From Sipunculus nudus (taxonomy: Eukaryota; Annelida; Sipuncula; Golfingiida; Sipunculidae): a stretch of 64,000 nucleotides of DNA. The translations under genes were made by a program, and so were the position numbers. The DNA lies in NCBI GenBank assembly GCA_026874595.1, contig CM049314.1:3871318-3935317 (forward strand), written 5' to 3'. This document shows, piece by piece, positions 13,444 through 24,370 of this stretch. Position 1 is the stretch's first letter. Every line of letters starts with the position of its first letter. The notes beneath the pieces are model-generated. The model searched no databases. It had not been told where the DNA came from and saw only the letters and a program-made list of their open reading frames with translations.

Positions 13444-15350
13444 ATTCTTTAAAATATATGAATTTGACAATAATCTTACAAATATGATTAAAACTGTTAA
13501 TAATAGTAAAACCAGTTATGTGATAATAAACGGATTCAACTTTTTTCCTGTAACAAGGGGGGTAAGATAGGGTTGTCCATTATCGCCATACTTATTTTAT
13601 CCATAGTATTATTTGCTTGTTCAATAAGGTCAAATTGAGAAATAATAGGCATAAACATAAATAATAATCTATATAAATAATCTAAATTATACTGTTTATC
13701 GATGATACCACCATGGGACAAAAACAGATACCGACATAGAAAATACACTAAAAACATTTGAAGAATTAAAATTTTTTCAGGTCAAAAAATAAATAAAGAT
13801 AAAACCATAATAATCCCATTGAGGAAAAACATCACTTGTACAAACTAAGAATAAACGAGTTGGGATTAGTGTTCACAGAAAATGAGGCAAGTTTAATCTG
13901 AGTAAAATTAACTCCATCTCTGCAGAACATAATAAAGATTAATTATGATCCAGTAATTAAAAAGATAAAAAATATATTGACAATATGGAAAGCTAGAAAA
14001 CTAACAACAATTGAGAAGATAACCACTCTAAAGACCTGCGTAATTTCACAGTTGTTATATTTATTTACGGTTTTACCATCACCAGATAGCTCGTTAATAA
14101 AAACAAATACATTCACATGTTCAAGTCCACATGGGGTAAATACAATGATTTAATAAAGAGGAAAATACTAATTGCGCCAATCGAAAAAGGAGGTTTATAT
14201 GGTTTACCTACCATTAAAAATCAGTGCTATAAATTTCATGGGAAAAAAGAATCTTTGATCAAAATTAATCAAACAAATGGAGAAAATATGTCTTGAATCA
14301 TTTTAATCTTGGCGAGTTTACATTTTACTGTAACTTAGCACCAACATATATTTAGCAGGTGATAATTCACATAATCAGTTTTTGGGAACATGTTTTGTAC
14401 CATTGGCGCTCGTATAATTATCACGACCCACTTGAGCTTGATGATATCACATCGGAGAACCTATGGTTTAATTCTCATATTAAAATAGAATATAAAGTTT
14501 CATTGTTTACTAAATTCAACAATAATGGAATACGGTAAATATTAGATTTAACATTGTACACAGGAACTGGCTTAATATTCTTAAACTATCAAGAATTTAA
14601 TCGAATTTATAATGTTAAAGTAGATTTTTTAAATTACTCTAGTCTCTTAATGGCTATTCCATTAAGATGGAATTATATATTTTTTATCAATACTAATAAA
14701 TTTTATAGACCTCATAACATTACGAAACATTTTACAAATATTAATCTAGTGGAAACAATCTGAAATATGTTTATAATTCACTGATAGAGAAAAAATTGGT
14801 CACTCCAGACTTAGTAGTTCAGAAATGGAAACATGATTTAACTGATATATCAGAGGAGATTGTTTATATGGGATTCTCCATGATTTATGAAACAACAATT
14901 TTCGTACCACTGATAAATTTTCAGTATTATGTACTTCAACTTAGGGTAACGTTAACCCCATTTCTTCATAGAATGAATGTAATAGATTCTCCTACTTGAA
15001 CCTTTTGTAAATTAGAAAGAGAAACATCACATTTTTTTTTTAAGTGTTCTTTTGTCGCTAACTTGTGGTTAAAAATACAAGAGTTTTTTAACAGTTCTTC
15101 ATTAAAGTCCTCTGTTAGGTGTTCAGTATCTGAAATTCTGTTAGGTTTAAGCGAACATTGAAGGTTAAGTATGCTAAAACTGGTTGTAAAATGTATTTAT
15201 AATTGCAGATGTCTCAAAATGTTACCGAGCTATATAAGCTATGTTAAACAGATTTATTCAACAGAAGATATAATTGCTAAGAAAGTAGGTAAATTAACTC
15301 AACATTATAAAAATAGGAAAACCTTACCTACCTGCTCTCCTCTACATTAA
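11740..15350 (+). pseudogene. LINE ORF2 remnant (endonuclease and reverse transcriptase)
   Basis: Segments in several frames read, in order: IILFQETQ (endonuclease, catalytic Glu), NRNARGVAVLI, CNVHGPNN, TIGGDWNV (catalytic Asp and Asn), SRIDYFLIS, and a CxSNHKTI-like block near 12355. Then come reverse transcriptase blocks: KEMPNNKSPASAGLTSEFF, IISLFPKKN, LLMLNEFEKAFDFLE, a GVR-stop-GCPLSPY block near 13558, and DDTT near 13705. A TFCKLERETSHFFFKCSF zinc-knuckle-like segment near 15000 closes it. In the family this protein nicks DNA and copies the element's RNA. Multiple stops and an (AT)n run at 13396-13443 interrupt it. Confidence 0.8.
13396..13443. repeat. (AT)n microsatellite inside LINE ORF2
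   Basis: Alternating AT run directly after the reverse transcriptase FEKAFDFLE block, splitting the pseudogene. Confidence 0.9.
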
Positions 15351-15488
15351 TAATCTTCACGATTCATGTTTAAATTGTTATTGAAATATTAATTTTCTAT
15401 ATGTATGTGTGTATGTATGTATTTTTCCTTTATGCATGTACTACGTTTGTGTAATAAAAAAAAAATATAAAATAAAAATGATAGCTCA

Positions 15489-15760
15489 TTCCATGTATGC
15501 GAAGCAGTTTTCAAAGAGATGATGTATATATGGTTAAAAGACGTGGTTCAAATACGGAGTCTTGAGGTACCCAACACTGCAGGGCCCTCGATTTTTACCG
15601 GTCATTTCCAATAGATACAAATTGTACCCAGTACCTTGTACGAGAAAGGCAAGTTAGATACAGGCCTGTAGTTAGTTACACAGTACATCACGGTCCAGAG
15701 AAGATTTCTTTATGAGTGGTGTGACTTGAGCCAACTTAAAAGGAAGTTGGAACAAAACTT
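15489..15760 (-). mobile_element. Non-LTR retrotransposon, 5' part of reverse transcriptase
   Basis: Minus-strand segments read FKLAQVTPLIKKSSLDRDV and NYRPVSNLPF (frames change between them), then VPQDSVFEPRLLTIYTSSL, then HTWN/HGM-like residues up to 15489. These are the reverse transcriptase blocks that precede YADD. The YADD itself lies at 10353-10364 across the insertion. The stretch between NLPF and VPQ is shorter than normal, so there is also an internal deletion. To the right of about 15760 similarity fades. Confidence 0.75.
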
Positions 15761-16095
15761 TCAGACAATGCTGGTCTTAATACTGTTGTAGCACTTATTG
15801 TAAAATGGTACCGACGTATGTGGTATTTGGATTAAACTGCTCACTTGGACGTCTATGAGTAATACATATGCATTGCGCAGTGCAAGAAGCTCCTTTTGTA
15901 ATTGAACTGTTTGTCTGTCATGTTGCTGACATTTACAGTCATTCGGGTCGCGGCGCTGCATGATGCACCAAAGCATCCAGCACGCCAAATAAGTATGATA
16001 CCAGTCTTGATTAAATTAAAAGCTGATCTATTGTTGGTTGGTCAACCCACACCCTTTATTTGTCCGTGGGTCCATATGTAGGGTAGTTGTATACC

Positions 16096-16097
<2 letters not shown>

Positions 16098-16131
<34 letters not shown>
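16098..16131. repeat. (AT)n microsatellite
   Basis: Alternating AT directly preceding the Penelope-like nuclease fragment. Confidence 0.9.
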
Positions 16132-16138
<7 letters not shown>

Positions 16139-16440
16139 GGGTGTACTGAAGATGATTTCAAGACAAGATACAATAACCACAAGCAATCCTTTCGTAACAG
16201 ATCCCACGCTAAAATACTGAACTGTCTAAACACATTTGGTCACTAAAAGACAACAATATCAATTACAAGTTCTCCTGGGAAATATCTGCCAAGGCAGAAC
16301 CTTACTTCTGTTGGACCAAGAAGTGTGATCTCTGCTTGCCTGAAAAGCTACTTATAGCAACGGCCCCCCTGGATCATTGTTGAACTCAAGAGCTGAAATT
16401 CTCTCCAAGTGCCGCCAGCAAAACAAATTCACCCTGAAAT
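16131..16440 (+). mobile_element. Penelope-like element, GIY-YIG nuclease fragment
   Basis: The plus strand reads YIGCTEDDFKTRYNNHKQSF, a GIY-YIG endonuclease C-terminal half (YIG followed by the F-K-x-R-Y-x-N-H signature). After frame changes it reads LKDNNINYKFSWEI, AEPYFCWTKKCDLCLPEKLL and RAEILSKCRQQNKFTL, the usual Cys-containing tail of Penelope-like endonucleases. Only the 3' end of the element is present, and the (AT)n array sits exactly at the point of truncation. It is not able to make a full protein. DIRS or other GIY-YIG-bearing elements are a less likely source. Confidence 0.65.
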
Positions 16441-16478
16441 ATTTTAAAACCTAGCATTCGTACTAATATTCAGCGTGC

Positions 16479-16500
16479 CCCCCCCCCCCCCCCCCCCCCC
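16479..16500. repeat. Poly-C tract
   Basis: About 22 consecutive C residues downstream of the nuclease fragment. Long C or G runs recur in the window (27060, 38755, 39413, 45447, 45608, 45641, 45803, 46940). Confidence 0.9.
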
Positions 16501-17030
16501 AACGAGGATCCGCTGGGCAGACTTACCTGTTCAGGTAGTTGTTCTCTCACTACTTTGCAGTGTTGAGGGACATGGCGTTACCCCTACACCATGGTGAGTT
16601 TACCGAGTTGATTCCACTTTGTTTGAGTAAAGTATAGTATATTTGCCTTTTATGTTGTATATTTGCCTTGTATATTGTGTATTTTCATAGTATATGTGTA
16701 TTTATATCATATGTATACTACTGATATGTTCACTGCTTCCAAGACCCTATTACAAATCAGTTTAATATGCTAATTGAGCATCCTGGTATATATCTTTGTA
16801 TTATATAATATACATTTAAACAACAAATAACCTCTTTGCCCTGTTATGTTCCAGGATCGCACGTATACTCCTACCAATCCTATTGTGCCCCTGAGGACAA
16901 TAGGATCAGTATCAGTCTTTCACATGCCCCCCTCCACCCCCGCCCCGAATCGCACAAAGCATAATCTCGTAATTTCGTAAAGTCTCGGCTTTTCAAACCA
17001 CGCCGTTAGCTTCATTCTAACCACATACAC

Positions 17031-17066
17031 CTGATGATCGGGTTGCATCCCGTGAAACAGACTGTT
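17031..17066 (+). ncRNA. Hammerhead-ribozyme-like motif
   Basis: CTGATGA is followed by a 4-bp stem (CGGG/CCCG with a 6-base loop) and then by GAAAC. That is the conserved core order of a hammerhead ribozyme: CUGAUGA, stem II, GAAA. An ACAG/CTGT pair could form a very short stem III. Penelope-like elements are known to carry hammerheads in their terminal repeats, and this lies about 590 bp downstream of a Penelope-type nuclease. Against it: the base pair next to the core would be U-U, loop III would be one base, and stem I is weak. It is probably a decayed copy if real. Confidence 0.35.
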
Positions 17067-17082
17067 GTGAATTTACAGTGTT

Positions 17083-17086
<4 letters not shown>

Positions 17087-17144
<58 letters not shown>
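17087..17144. repeat. (AT)n microsatellite
   Basis: Uninterrupted alternating AT immediately after the hammerhead-like segment. Confidence 0.95.
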
Positions 17145-17146
<2 letters not shown>

Positions 17147-18447
17147 GTAATTACAGAGCCATTATCCGTGATCACATACAGAATTAGTTATAATGCAAAA
17201 AAAGAGATCAATTCCATATCCCTGGCATCCACCTAACGATCTGACTTCAGTTACTACTTATTTTTAGTGACACAAACTGTTCTCCTTTTCTCAACAAGTC
17301 TTTTATACTTCAAAAGTAGGTATAGTTTATTTTAAGTATTATGGGATATGCATGTAGCTGTTTGTGCTGGATGAAATGGTGAAAGAGAATAAATAATAAA
17401 AAACACGAATAGCTTTGATTCCAAATACATGCAGTATTTGAAATACTATTAAGAACATGGAGGCATGCCAATTTATTTGAACGGCAGTTCCAGTATCAGT
17501 TTATATGGAAACTTATTCTTTGTTGAATTCAATAATGTCTAATGTAAACTCGTACTTATCACTGCAATATTATTTTCCTGTTACAGTTCTAGCCATCACA
17601 AAAATAAAATCCATTCTTTATATTCTTTGTTCTTAGTATTTATGTGCAGCCGTCATAAAAACACATTCTGAACAAATTCGTGATCCGGTTTCGTGTAAGA
17701 TCATTCTTTGGTTTAACAATTTCTACATAGAACGGTTGGTTAATATCGCAATTTATACTTTTATTCCTTATAAGGAGTCTTAAAAGGCATAGCATTGTTT
17801 TCCATCCAGCACATCCTGAAGCTTTTACATCGTGGTAATATATGTGGTAATATATTATTGCAAGAAAGTTGGACAGGGGTATTAATATTATAGGGGTGTC
17901 GTTTAGCAAAGGATCTGCCAAAACTATTCCGGGGTAAAAATGAATATACATAAAATTAGTAGATTTACTTTTGATTATTTTAATGAATTCAGATATATGA
18001 AACAGTATATGCTTAACACACAGAATAAATATGCTCAGCTCACATATACTTATCATGCTTCATGGTTCCTTATCTGCAGTGTAAGTTAAAGCAATGCTAG
18101 CATTTGTCATTTTGCTTCGTTGAAAACTATGACGTCATAAATACCCTTGATTTTTATGACGTCATCGGTCACATTCTATCTGTCGTCGGGGAAAAAAAAA
18201 ACGTTGATCTGACAGTTGATTGTTGACATCTATGAAGCTGATGTCATTACAGCAGGTGGCCACTTTATCCTAGATTAATTGATTGTAGTATGAGCTTGGT
18301 TTCCGAGTACAGCAAACAAAAACGTGGTTCAAATGTCTTTGAAATGTACCTTTAACCTGTACTTAAGTACTTTCAAAAGCTACCGCGAGAATGCATACAT
18401 TTATATATGTGTGTGTGTGTGTTTGTGTGTGTATTCTCTCAATGTCT

Positions 18448-18449
<2 letters not shown>
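17145..18449. other. Intergenic stretch, no gene recognised
   Basis: AT-rich. A 138-codon minus-strand open frame (17640-18056) has low-complexity hydrophobic and Asn/Ile-rich content, no recognisable motif and no flanking exon signals; I do not call it a gene. A short (GT)n run lies at about 18408-18432. Confidence 0.4.

Positions 18450-18506
<57 letters not shown>
18450..18506. repeat. (AT)n microsatellite
   Basis: Alternating AT run directly at the left border of the pogo/Tigger-like remnant. Confidence 0.95.
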
Positions 18507-18507
<1 letters not shown>

Positions 18508-19567
18508 CTTAACTCGGTTAAGTCGATTCTCGCAAGTGTCGAATGTGAAGTCCCTGCAAAAATCAGTTAAAACCTTACTTATTTAACTCCTTTTGTGTCG
18601 AACTCGGATGTGTTACACAACGGATACGTCGAGGTGTTTGTTGGTCCCCGGCTAGTATTTCTGTCGCTTAACTCGATGCATGTCGCTTGAATGTTTGGAT
18701 AACAGCGTGCATATTCCGTCAATGGTGATTGCGTCGTAAGGAGCAGTTATGCGATATTAATACAGGCAAGGCTCTCACTCAAAGTGTCCGATGGCCCTGC
18801 CGTTCGACTCGAAGTCATGTCGCTTTAATGGCTGGATAACAGCTGTGCACGCTCTATCAGTTATACCTAGGGCCGTGATGACAAGATAATTAATAAACAC
18901 CGGCAAGGATCTTCCTCATAAATCGGATGTTTTACACACCTTTTTCCGCTGTTTACCGGTGTGGCCGATGTGTCACTCATGATCATGCCTTTCTTCTCTC
19001 GCCGACAAAGCATTAATTCGAAGTGAGAAGTTATTTATAAACCAAACAAAATGGAACCCATTAGAGATGCCCTTGAGATGTTCGGCTAACTGCTGCAGCT
19101 GCTACAGTCGTCAGAGAGCGCGGATGATTGCTTCCAATTCCTGTGAGGAATTGAGAACTTTGTTGCTGACCAGGAGGGTTCTCGTATTAAGCAAAGGACC
19201 GTTACGGCCTTTTATAGACGTTCTGATGTGTTGAACTGAAAATAGTCTGAGCTAATCATTCGATGATTTTTGTGCTTTAATAGATTTTTGTGCTCTTATT
19301 TCGCTTTCTTGATTTACCAATTCCTATTTTTAGTGTTACTTATGTGTTTTTTATTATTAACATATAAATTTATTATAAAATTTGTGTTGTTCTTTCACGC
19401 AAAGATTTGTGATAACTCGGCCTATATAATATCGGTCCTATACACGTGCAGTATTTATCGATAATAATCAAGGCTGGAGAAGGTTGAATATATCGGTTGT
19501 CTCGAACTCCGGTTGTGTCGAAGTAAATTCACCAGTCCCTCTGACTTCGACACAACGAGGTTTTACT
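18507..19567 (+). mobile_element. Pogo/Tigger-like DNA transposon remnant, copy 1
   Basis: Similar over its whole length to 31909-32865. The right end reads CGACACAACGAGGTTTTACT, matching the inverted repeat of copy 2; the left end is replaced by the (AT)n array. Near 19051 it holds the end of a transposase frame (MEPIRDALEM) that soon reaches a stop, with SGIENFVADQE-type residues following after further stops. The tail type (acidic, then ending near a T-A-F) is like the C-terminus of CENP-B-related Tigger transposases. The catalytic domain is missing, so it is a deletion derivative. Confidence 0.6.
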
Positions 19568-20078
19568 AAATATATATTCTCTAAATTATTTCCAATATGT
19601 ATTCATATATATATATAAATATATAAATGTAACAGTGTTGTTTTTCTCCAGAGTTAAATATATACATATATAAATTCTTTCAAATGTTTATTTATATATA
19701 TATTTATATATGTATATATTTGAAATTTAAAATTAAATCGTAGAATTTCCTTGATTTTAAATAGTTAATGCATTTCTTTGTGTGTGTTGTCTAGCGCTAG
19801 TACATATTCTTATAGAGAAATATTTTAGTTTTACATGTTTAATATTTTATTACATATATAATCCATGGGGTTGGGAATGTCATAATGAAACTAGAATACG
19901 GGTAGTCGACAAGCAACTAAATGTATCAGCCGAAATCAGAGTGGTACGGGGAAGTGAGGCATTGATTGAGTGGTAAGGGGAAATTGGGTGAGATGTGTTG
20001 CAAATTTGCTTCGGTGTCTACCATGTGAAATGACTGTAGGTGGCGCCACCTGTCATTTAAACAAGAAAACCTTATTTA

Positions 20079-20842
20079 AAGCCTCCATCACAAACGGGAT
20101 ACAGTGGCCGTAAGGCGTGCGTTTTGCGCATTAAGCCTCGGTCACAACCCGCTGCGGTCACCGCACACCGTAAAGTACCGTACGGTATTTGGGACCTTAG
20201 GGATACTTAAGCCTCGGTCACAACTCGCTGCGGTCACCGCATTCCGTAGATCACCGTTAGGTTTTTTGAAACTGCAGGAATACTTATGCCTGACGCACGG
20301 CCGCCGCATCAACTTAAGCGCTTGCGCTAATGCCAGTTACGGTCGTTGCGGAGTCACTGCGGCCTTTGAAAAAACGCAAGGTTCCCGCATGTCAAACACA
20401 CGTTAAGCCTCGGTCACAACCAGGATACGGTCGCCGCATGGCGGGTGTTTTGGGCTATTTCGTGCGGTTGACGTACGGCAACCGTGCGTTTTTCGAAGGC
20501 CGCAGGGACTCCGCAACGACCGCAAACGCTTAATTTGATGCGGCGGCCGTGCTTCAGGCAGCCACCTAGGGGCTCCGTACAGGCACAGTACAGTAGACGT
20601 ACGGATGTCGTAGGATGCCCGTGCGATTGTTAACGCCTACTCGACTACCCGAGAGACGTACGGTGTACCTGCGGCTGTCGTAAGGGGTCTTCGCGGCTTC
20701 TGGAAGGTTAGCTTACTTTACCGTGCGAAGGCCGTGAAAATAAGGAAGACACCGCACGTACCACATAAGAATTCCTTCGGTTTCAAAAACCTAACGGTGA
20801 TCTACGGTGTGCGGTGACCGCAGCGAGTTGTGACCGAGGCTG
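20079..20842. mobile_element. GC-rich foldback element with nested inverted repeats
   Basis: GCCTCGGTCACAAC or a close variant occurs in direct orientation near 20081, 20134, 20211 and 20407 and inverted at 20827-20840. The 62-bp segment at 20211-20272 is the inverted complement of 20780-20840 with few mismatches. An inner pair of arms (20288-20383 and 20482-20559) is also strongly complementary, around a centre near 20435. The block is far richer in GC and CpG than its flanks. It has no transposase; short open frames here are by-products of composition. I read it as a non-autonomous foldback or MITE family with self-insertions. Confidence 0.7.
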
Positions 20843-20889
20843 AAAGATGTATACACATGCTAAATTCAGGTGGATCAGTCAAACCATTG

Positions 20890-21170
20890 CCAAGATTCTT
20901 GTCGAGTCATTGCGTTAACATTATTTTAGATTTATTGCTGATGTGACCTTAAAAATGCTTCAAGGTCATCCTTGTTCCAACTTCACCTAGCGATTGTTAA
21001 GGTGCACCAATGTTGCAGATTTGCTGAATGTACCTCAATTTTTTTCGAGTTATTGCGTTAACTTCATTTTAGCATTTCGCTGCTGTGACCTTGAAAAACC
21101 CGTCAAGCTCATCCGTATTCAAACTTGATCTAGCGCTTAATTAAGGTGCATCAATGCTGCACGCTATCGT
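20890..21170. repeat. Two-unit tandem repeat, about 139-bp period
   Basis: The block CGAGTcATTGCGTTAAC-TTTTAG, then CTGcTGTGACCTTgAAAA, then aAGcTCATCC, and AAGGTGCAtCAATG is repeated once with moderate divergence (units beginning near 20909 and 21048). It carries the GTGACCTTGA motif common in bivalve repeats. It directly follows the foldback element. Confidence 0.6.
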
Positions 21171-21394
21171 CTTTGCATGGCACATTACTCAAATACGTTT
21201 TATTGTAATTCATGGATTTCCTACTGGTTTGCGGCTATGAGCCATGTAGTAGGACATAAGACAATTTCTTGAGTAAAAGTATAAAGTTATTTTGAAGAAT
21301 GTCGTAATTTTGTTAGAACACTTCACCATTATTGCGATACATTCATCAGCAGAAATGAGAAGGGTAGGATGGGTAGGAACGTGTTGGTGATCAT

Positions 21395-22425
21395 TAGCAT
21401 AATTATGTCGGGGGTGGGGGGCTGAGCGTATGGGCTCTGATGGTTAGGTTTATTACGATTTATTTGCTCTGCCTTCGAAAAATATAAATAATTGCTAGTT
21501 AGTTCGTAAGCTGTAAATGTTGAGACTATGCGGGCAGGCCAGTTGATAGGACTTTTATAAATCCAAATAGGTAAGACGGTTGTTGGTTAGTAGTTTGTTG
21601 TTAAAGTCCGTTTCATCCCCTCCTGTCCATCTATTTTTGTTGCTAGGAAAAGTTTTATTAGTTAATTTCGAGGGAGACGATAATAATAAATGATAGAAGA
21701 TTATTGGACCTATTTTTCAACAAGGGGAATAAGCACTTACCTCACACAAGTATTTAAGAAACAGAATATTTTAAAAGATGAGAGATCAATCTACATTTAT
21801 CAACATATCAGCTCCACTGATAGCGGACAATACCATTGATCACAAGCAAAAACCTTTTCAGTTGACAGCTGCTGTTTGGATGATATCATGTAAACACCCT
21901 AAAAAACATATCTAGCCAAACAAAGAAAGCTACGCATGCAGGAAAACATCTGATCAGTCAGATCATTGGAAAGTATAACATAAGTATATTTGCTTGCCAT
22001 TAGCTTGTCACTGGCATATGTCCTTTTCTATAAAACCACTGAAAAATATGTTTTTTTTTTAAACAATTTCTAAAAAAAAGGGTGGACACAGATTTTATTA
22101 AACGTAGTACCGACAAATGCATTACCAGCATCTTGTAATACATTCCTGCATTTATAAAGTACAGGAAAAATTATATTATTATTATCTTTATTATTATTAT
22201 TATTATTATTATTATGTTCGCCGTGACAGAGTTTAGCAGGTCTACATTCAGAGCAGTGCTACCAGTGCTAATTTGCAGTGCTAATATGCTCTATTAATAG
22301 GATACCTTTGAACAAGCTTATTGTCATTTACGGTAACTTGCACCTAGCGCCATCTACTTTTAAACCGTTGAACAGTAGCAGTTTAAGATATCTATTTTTT
22401 TCGATTAAATGTTAGCTTTAACCAT
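21395..22425. repeat. Second copy of the 1300-1650 interspersed repeat, interrupted
   Basis: The left part (21405-21570) and the right part (22290-22425) each match the repeat at 1300-1650 in the same order. The interval between (about 21575-22285) has no match there and ends near an (ATT)n run, so it looks like a later insertion. Confidence 0.5.
22170..22215. repeat. (ATT)n microsatellite
   Basis: About 15 trinucleotide units, slightly interrupted. Confidence 0.9.
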
Positions 22426-23290
22426 AAAGTGAAAAAGAGTGAAACGTTATATGTATGTTCGTTGACAATCCTCAAAAGGTTTATTTAAGAATATACAACG
22501 GAATTGCCCCGTTTTGATGCCTTATTCAAACGTTATGTGTTTAACTAAATTGACACACAATGACGCTGAGATGCAAAAGCGTGTTTACCGTAATTAATAA
22601 TGAAGACATTTGAGGTATCTCCTTTAGAGCCATAAGGTGCTGCCACCTTCCAATAATTAAGATATTTGGATTTAACAAACCCTAAAAAGCCCTTGTTGAT
22701 TATATATTGATAAACCTTGATACTGATAAACCTTAATCATGTGAAATAGCACGTGTGTTGACCAGATTACTCTGTAGTATGGGACCTGGGTTAATGAACA
22801 GACTGACCTATTCACCAAAGATCCAGTCTTCCTTTCCTTTTTATGTACCAAAGAGGAAAATATTCTGCTCTACTGACAGTGAACAAAGTTGTATTGAATG
22901 CTCCGGAAAGTGCTGACTGTGAAGAGATCTTTAGATATAATCAGCGGAATCAGTGGGCGGGGATCGAGAGGGGGTAGCCCCCTCCTCTTGACCACTATTT
23001 TTATTTCATCCAAAGCGTCAATTATGCCAAATAATTCGGATTTTTCTAAGAGAGAATATCTGCCATAATCTGCTGTGCCAACCTTTAATCGTGGAATCCT
23101 GGGTGAAAGCAAGCTTTAACTACCTACTAAAGTGTCCGGCTACGTTGCATGGCTATATATCGCTCGCTGTTAGTCGTTATTAAATGTCTAATAAATCTGT
23201 TAATTTTATTATCTTTTATGCATGTTTGCTGTGCCGATCTGCATATCTGTCACCGTTTAACGTTACAGTTTGATACTGAAGGGATGGGAA

Positions 23291-23346
<56 letters not shown>

Positions 23347-23350
23347 TCAC

Positions 23351-23421
<71 letters not shown>

Positions 23422-23529
23422 AAGTGAAACCTATGTTATAAGACTAACACAACCAAAGTAAATTTGCTTTTGGTTTACCTAGGAGTGAACTTGATTGAAC
23501 TATGGTCTTATTAGACAGCTGGTCCTTCA

Positions 23530-23591
<62 letters not shown>

Positions 23592-24370
23592 TTTCTTTCT
23601 GACTGAGATAATTCGTGGTGAACACAGAAGAAGAGGAAATATCAATAACTAATGTGGGAACTGTTAGGGCTTTTGAAAAAGAATAAAATGTAAAGACATG
23701 TAAATGTATATATAGGTTTATAGCGAAAGCCAAAAGACCGACACTTTGTTATAAAGGCAAAATATGATAAGGTTGATGCTAGAGATTCCAGACAGGTTTG
23801 ATAATTGACTCTACCGGTAGAAGCCTAATGAACTTTGAGGATTAATCTCTTTTAAATTAACATATTATCACACAGTTTGATACAAAGCCGATATGGTACT
23901 ATCAGCCTAAGGTAAACTTCATTAGAAAAGCCCATGCAACATTTGCATTCTGTAACCTTCTGGTCCTTCTGAATTGACATTTACATTTTTAGCATATTTA
24001 TTGCACTAATGAAATAATGTTTAAATTGTTTAATGCTGTTTTTTAGCGAGTGACTACCATCAGAGCTTGACCTTCCTCAACGGAGTTAGGATGACTACAG
24101 AGTCATATCTCAGCGCCTGAATTATAAAAATATTTTTTAGGTATGCTTTTGTTTTCATCAGTGAATTATGCCTATGCCCCATTTCGTCTTTGCAGCTTAC
24201 TATTTTAAAATGATGTGTCACGTTATGAAAATATAACCATATTCAGTTTGGTGCCTCACTGTAGAACTGACTACAGTCGATATAACAGGAACCGAATACT
24301 TAATGTCATCCCCCCCACAAGGTGTTGCTTATGTGGCGGGATTACACACTACGATTTCATTTACATAACA
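22426..24370. other. Intergenic DNA with three (AT)n arrays, 3' flank of gene B
   Basis: Three long (AT)n arrays lie at 23295-23342, 23354-23420 and 23533-23590, within 300 bp of each other. The remainder is AT-rich without a recognisable exon. An AATAAA on the minus strand near 23997-24002, about 370 bp beyond the stop codon of gene B, is a possible polyadenylation signal for it. Confidence 0.45.

Larger units (their letters stand above)
10379..15480 (+). mobile_element. L1/Tx1-like LINE inserted in the other LINE
   Basis: A 5.1-kb plus-strand non-LTR retrotransposon with ORF1 and ORF2 remnants and an A-rich 3' end (about 15455-15480). It is flanked by ATAGCTCA at 10371-10378 and at 15481-15488, an 8-bp target-site duplication. 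ORF2 shows, in order, an apurinic-type endonuclease, reverse transcriptase blocks and a Cys-rich C-terminal segment. Many stops and frameshifts make it non-autonomous now. It is nearly full length, so it is not a usual 5'-truncated copy. The clade (L1/Tx1) is inferred from the ORF1 type and the C-terminal CxxC..H...C segment. Confidence 0.85.

Noticed and set aside
17640-18056. 138-codon minus-strand frame as a membrane protein gene
   Set aside because: Low-complexity AT-driven hydrophobic composition, no splice or promoter context, no motif recognised.
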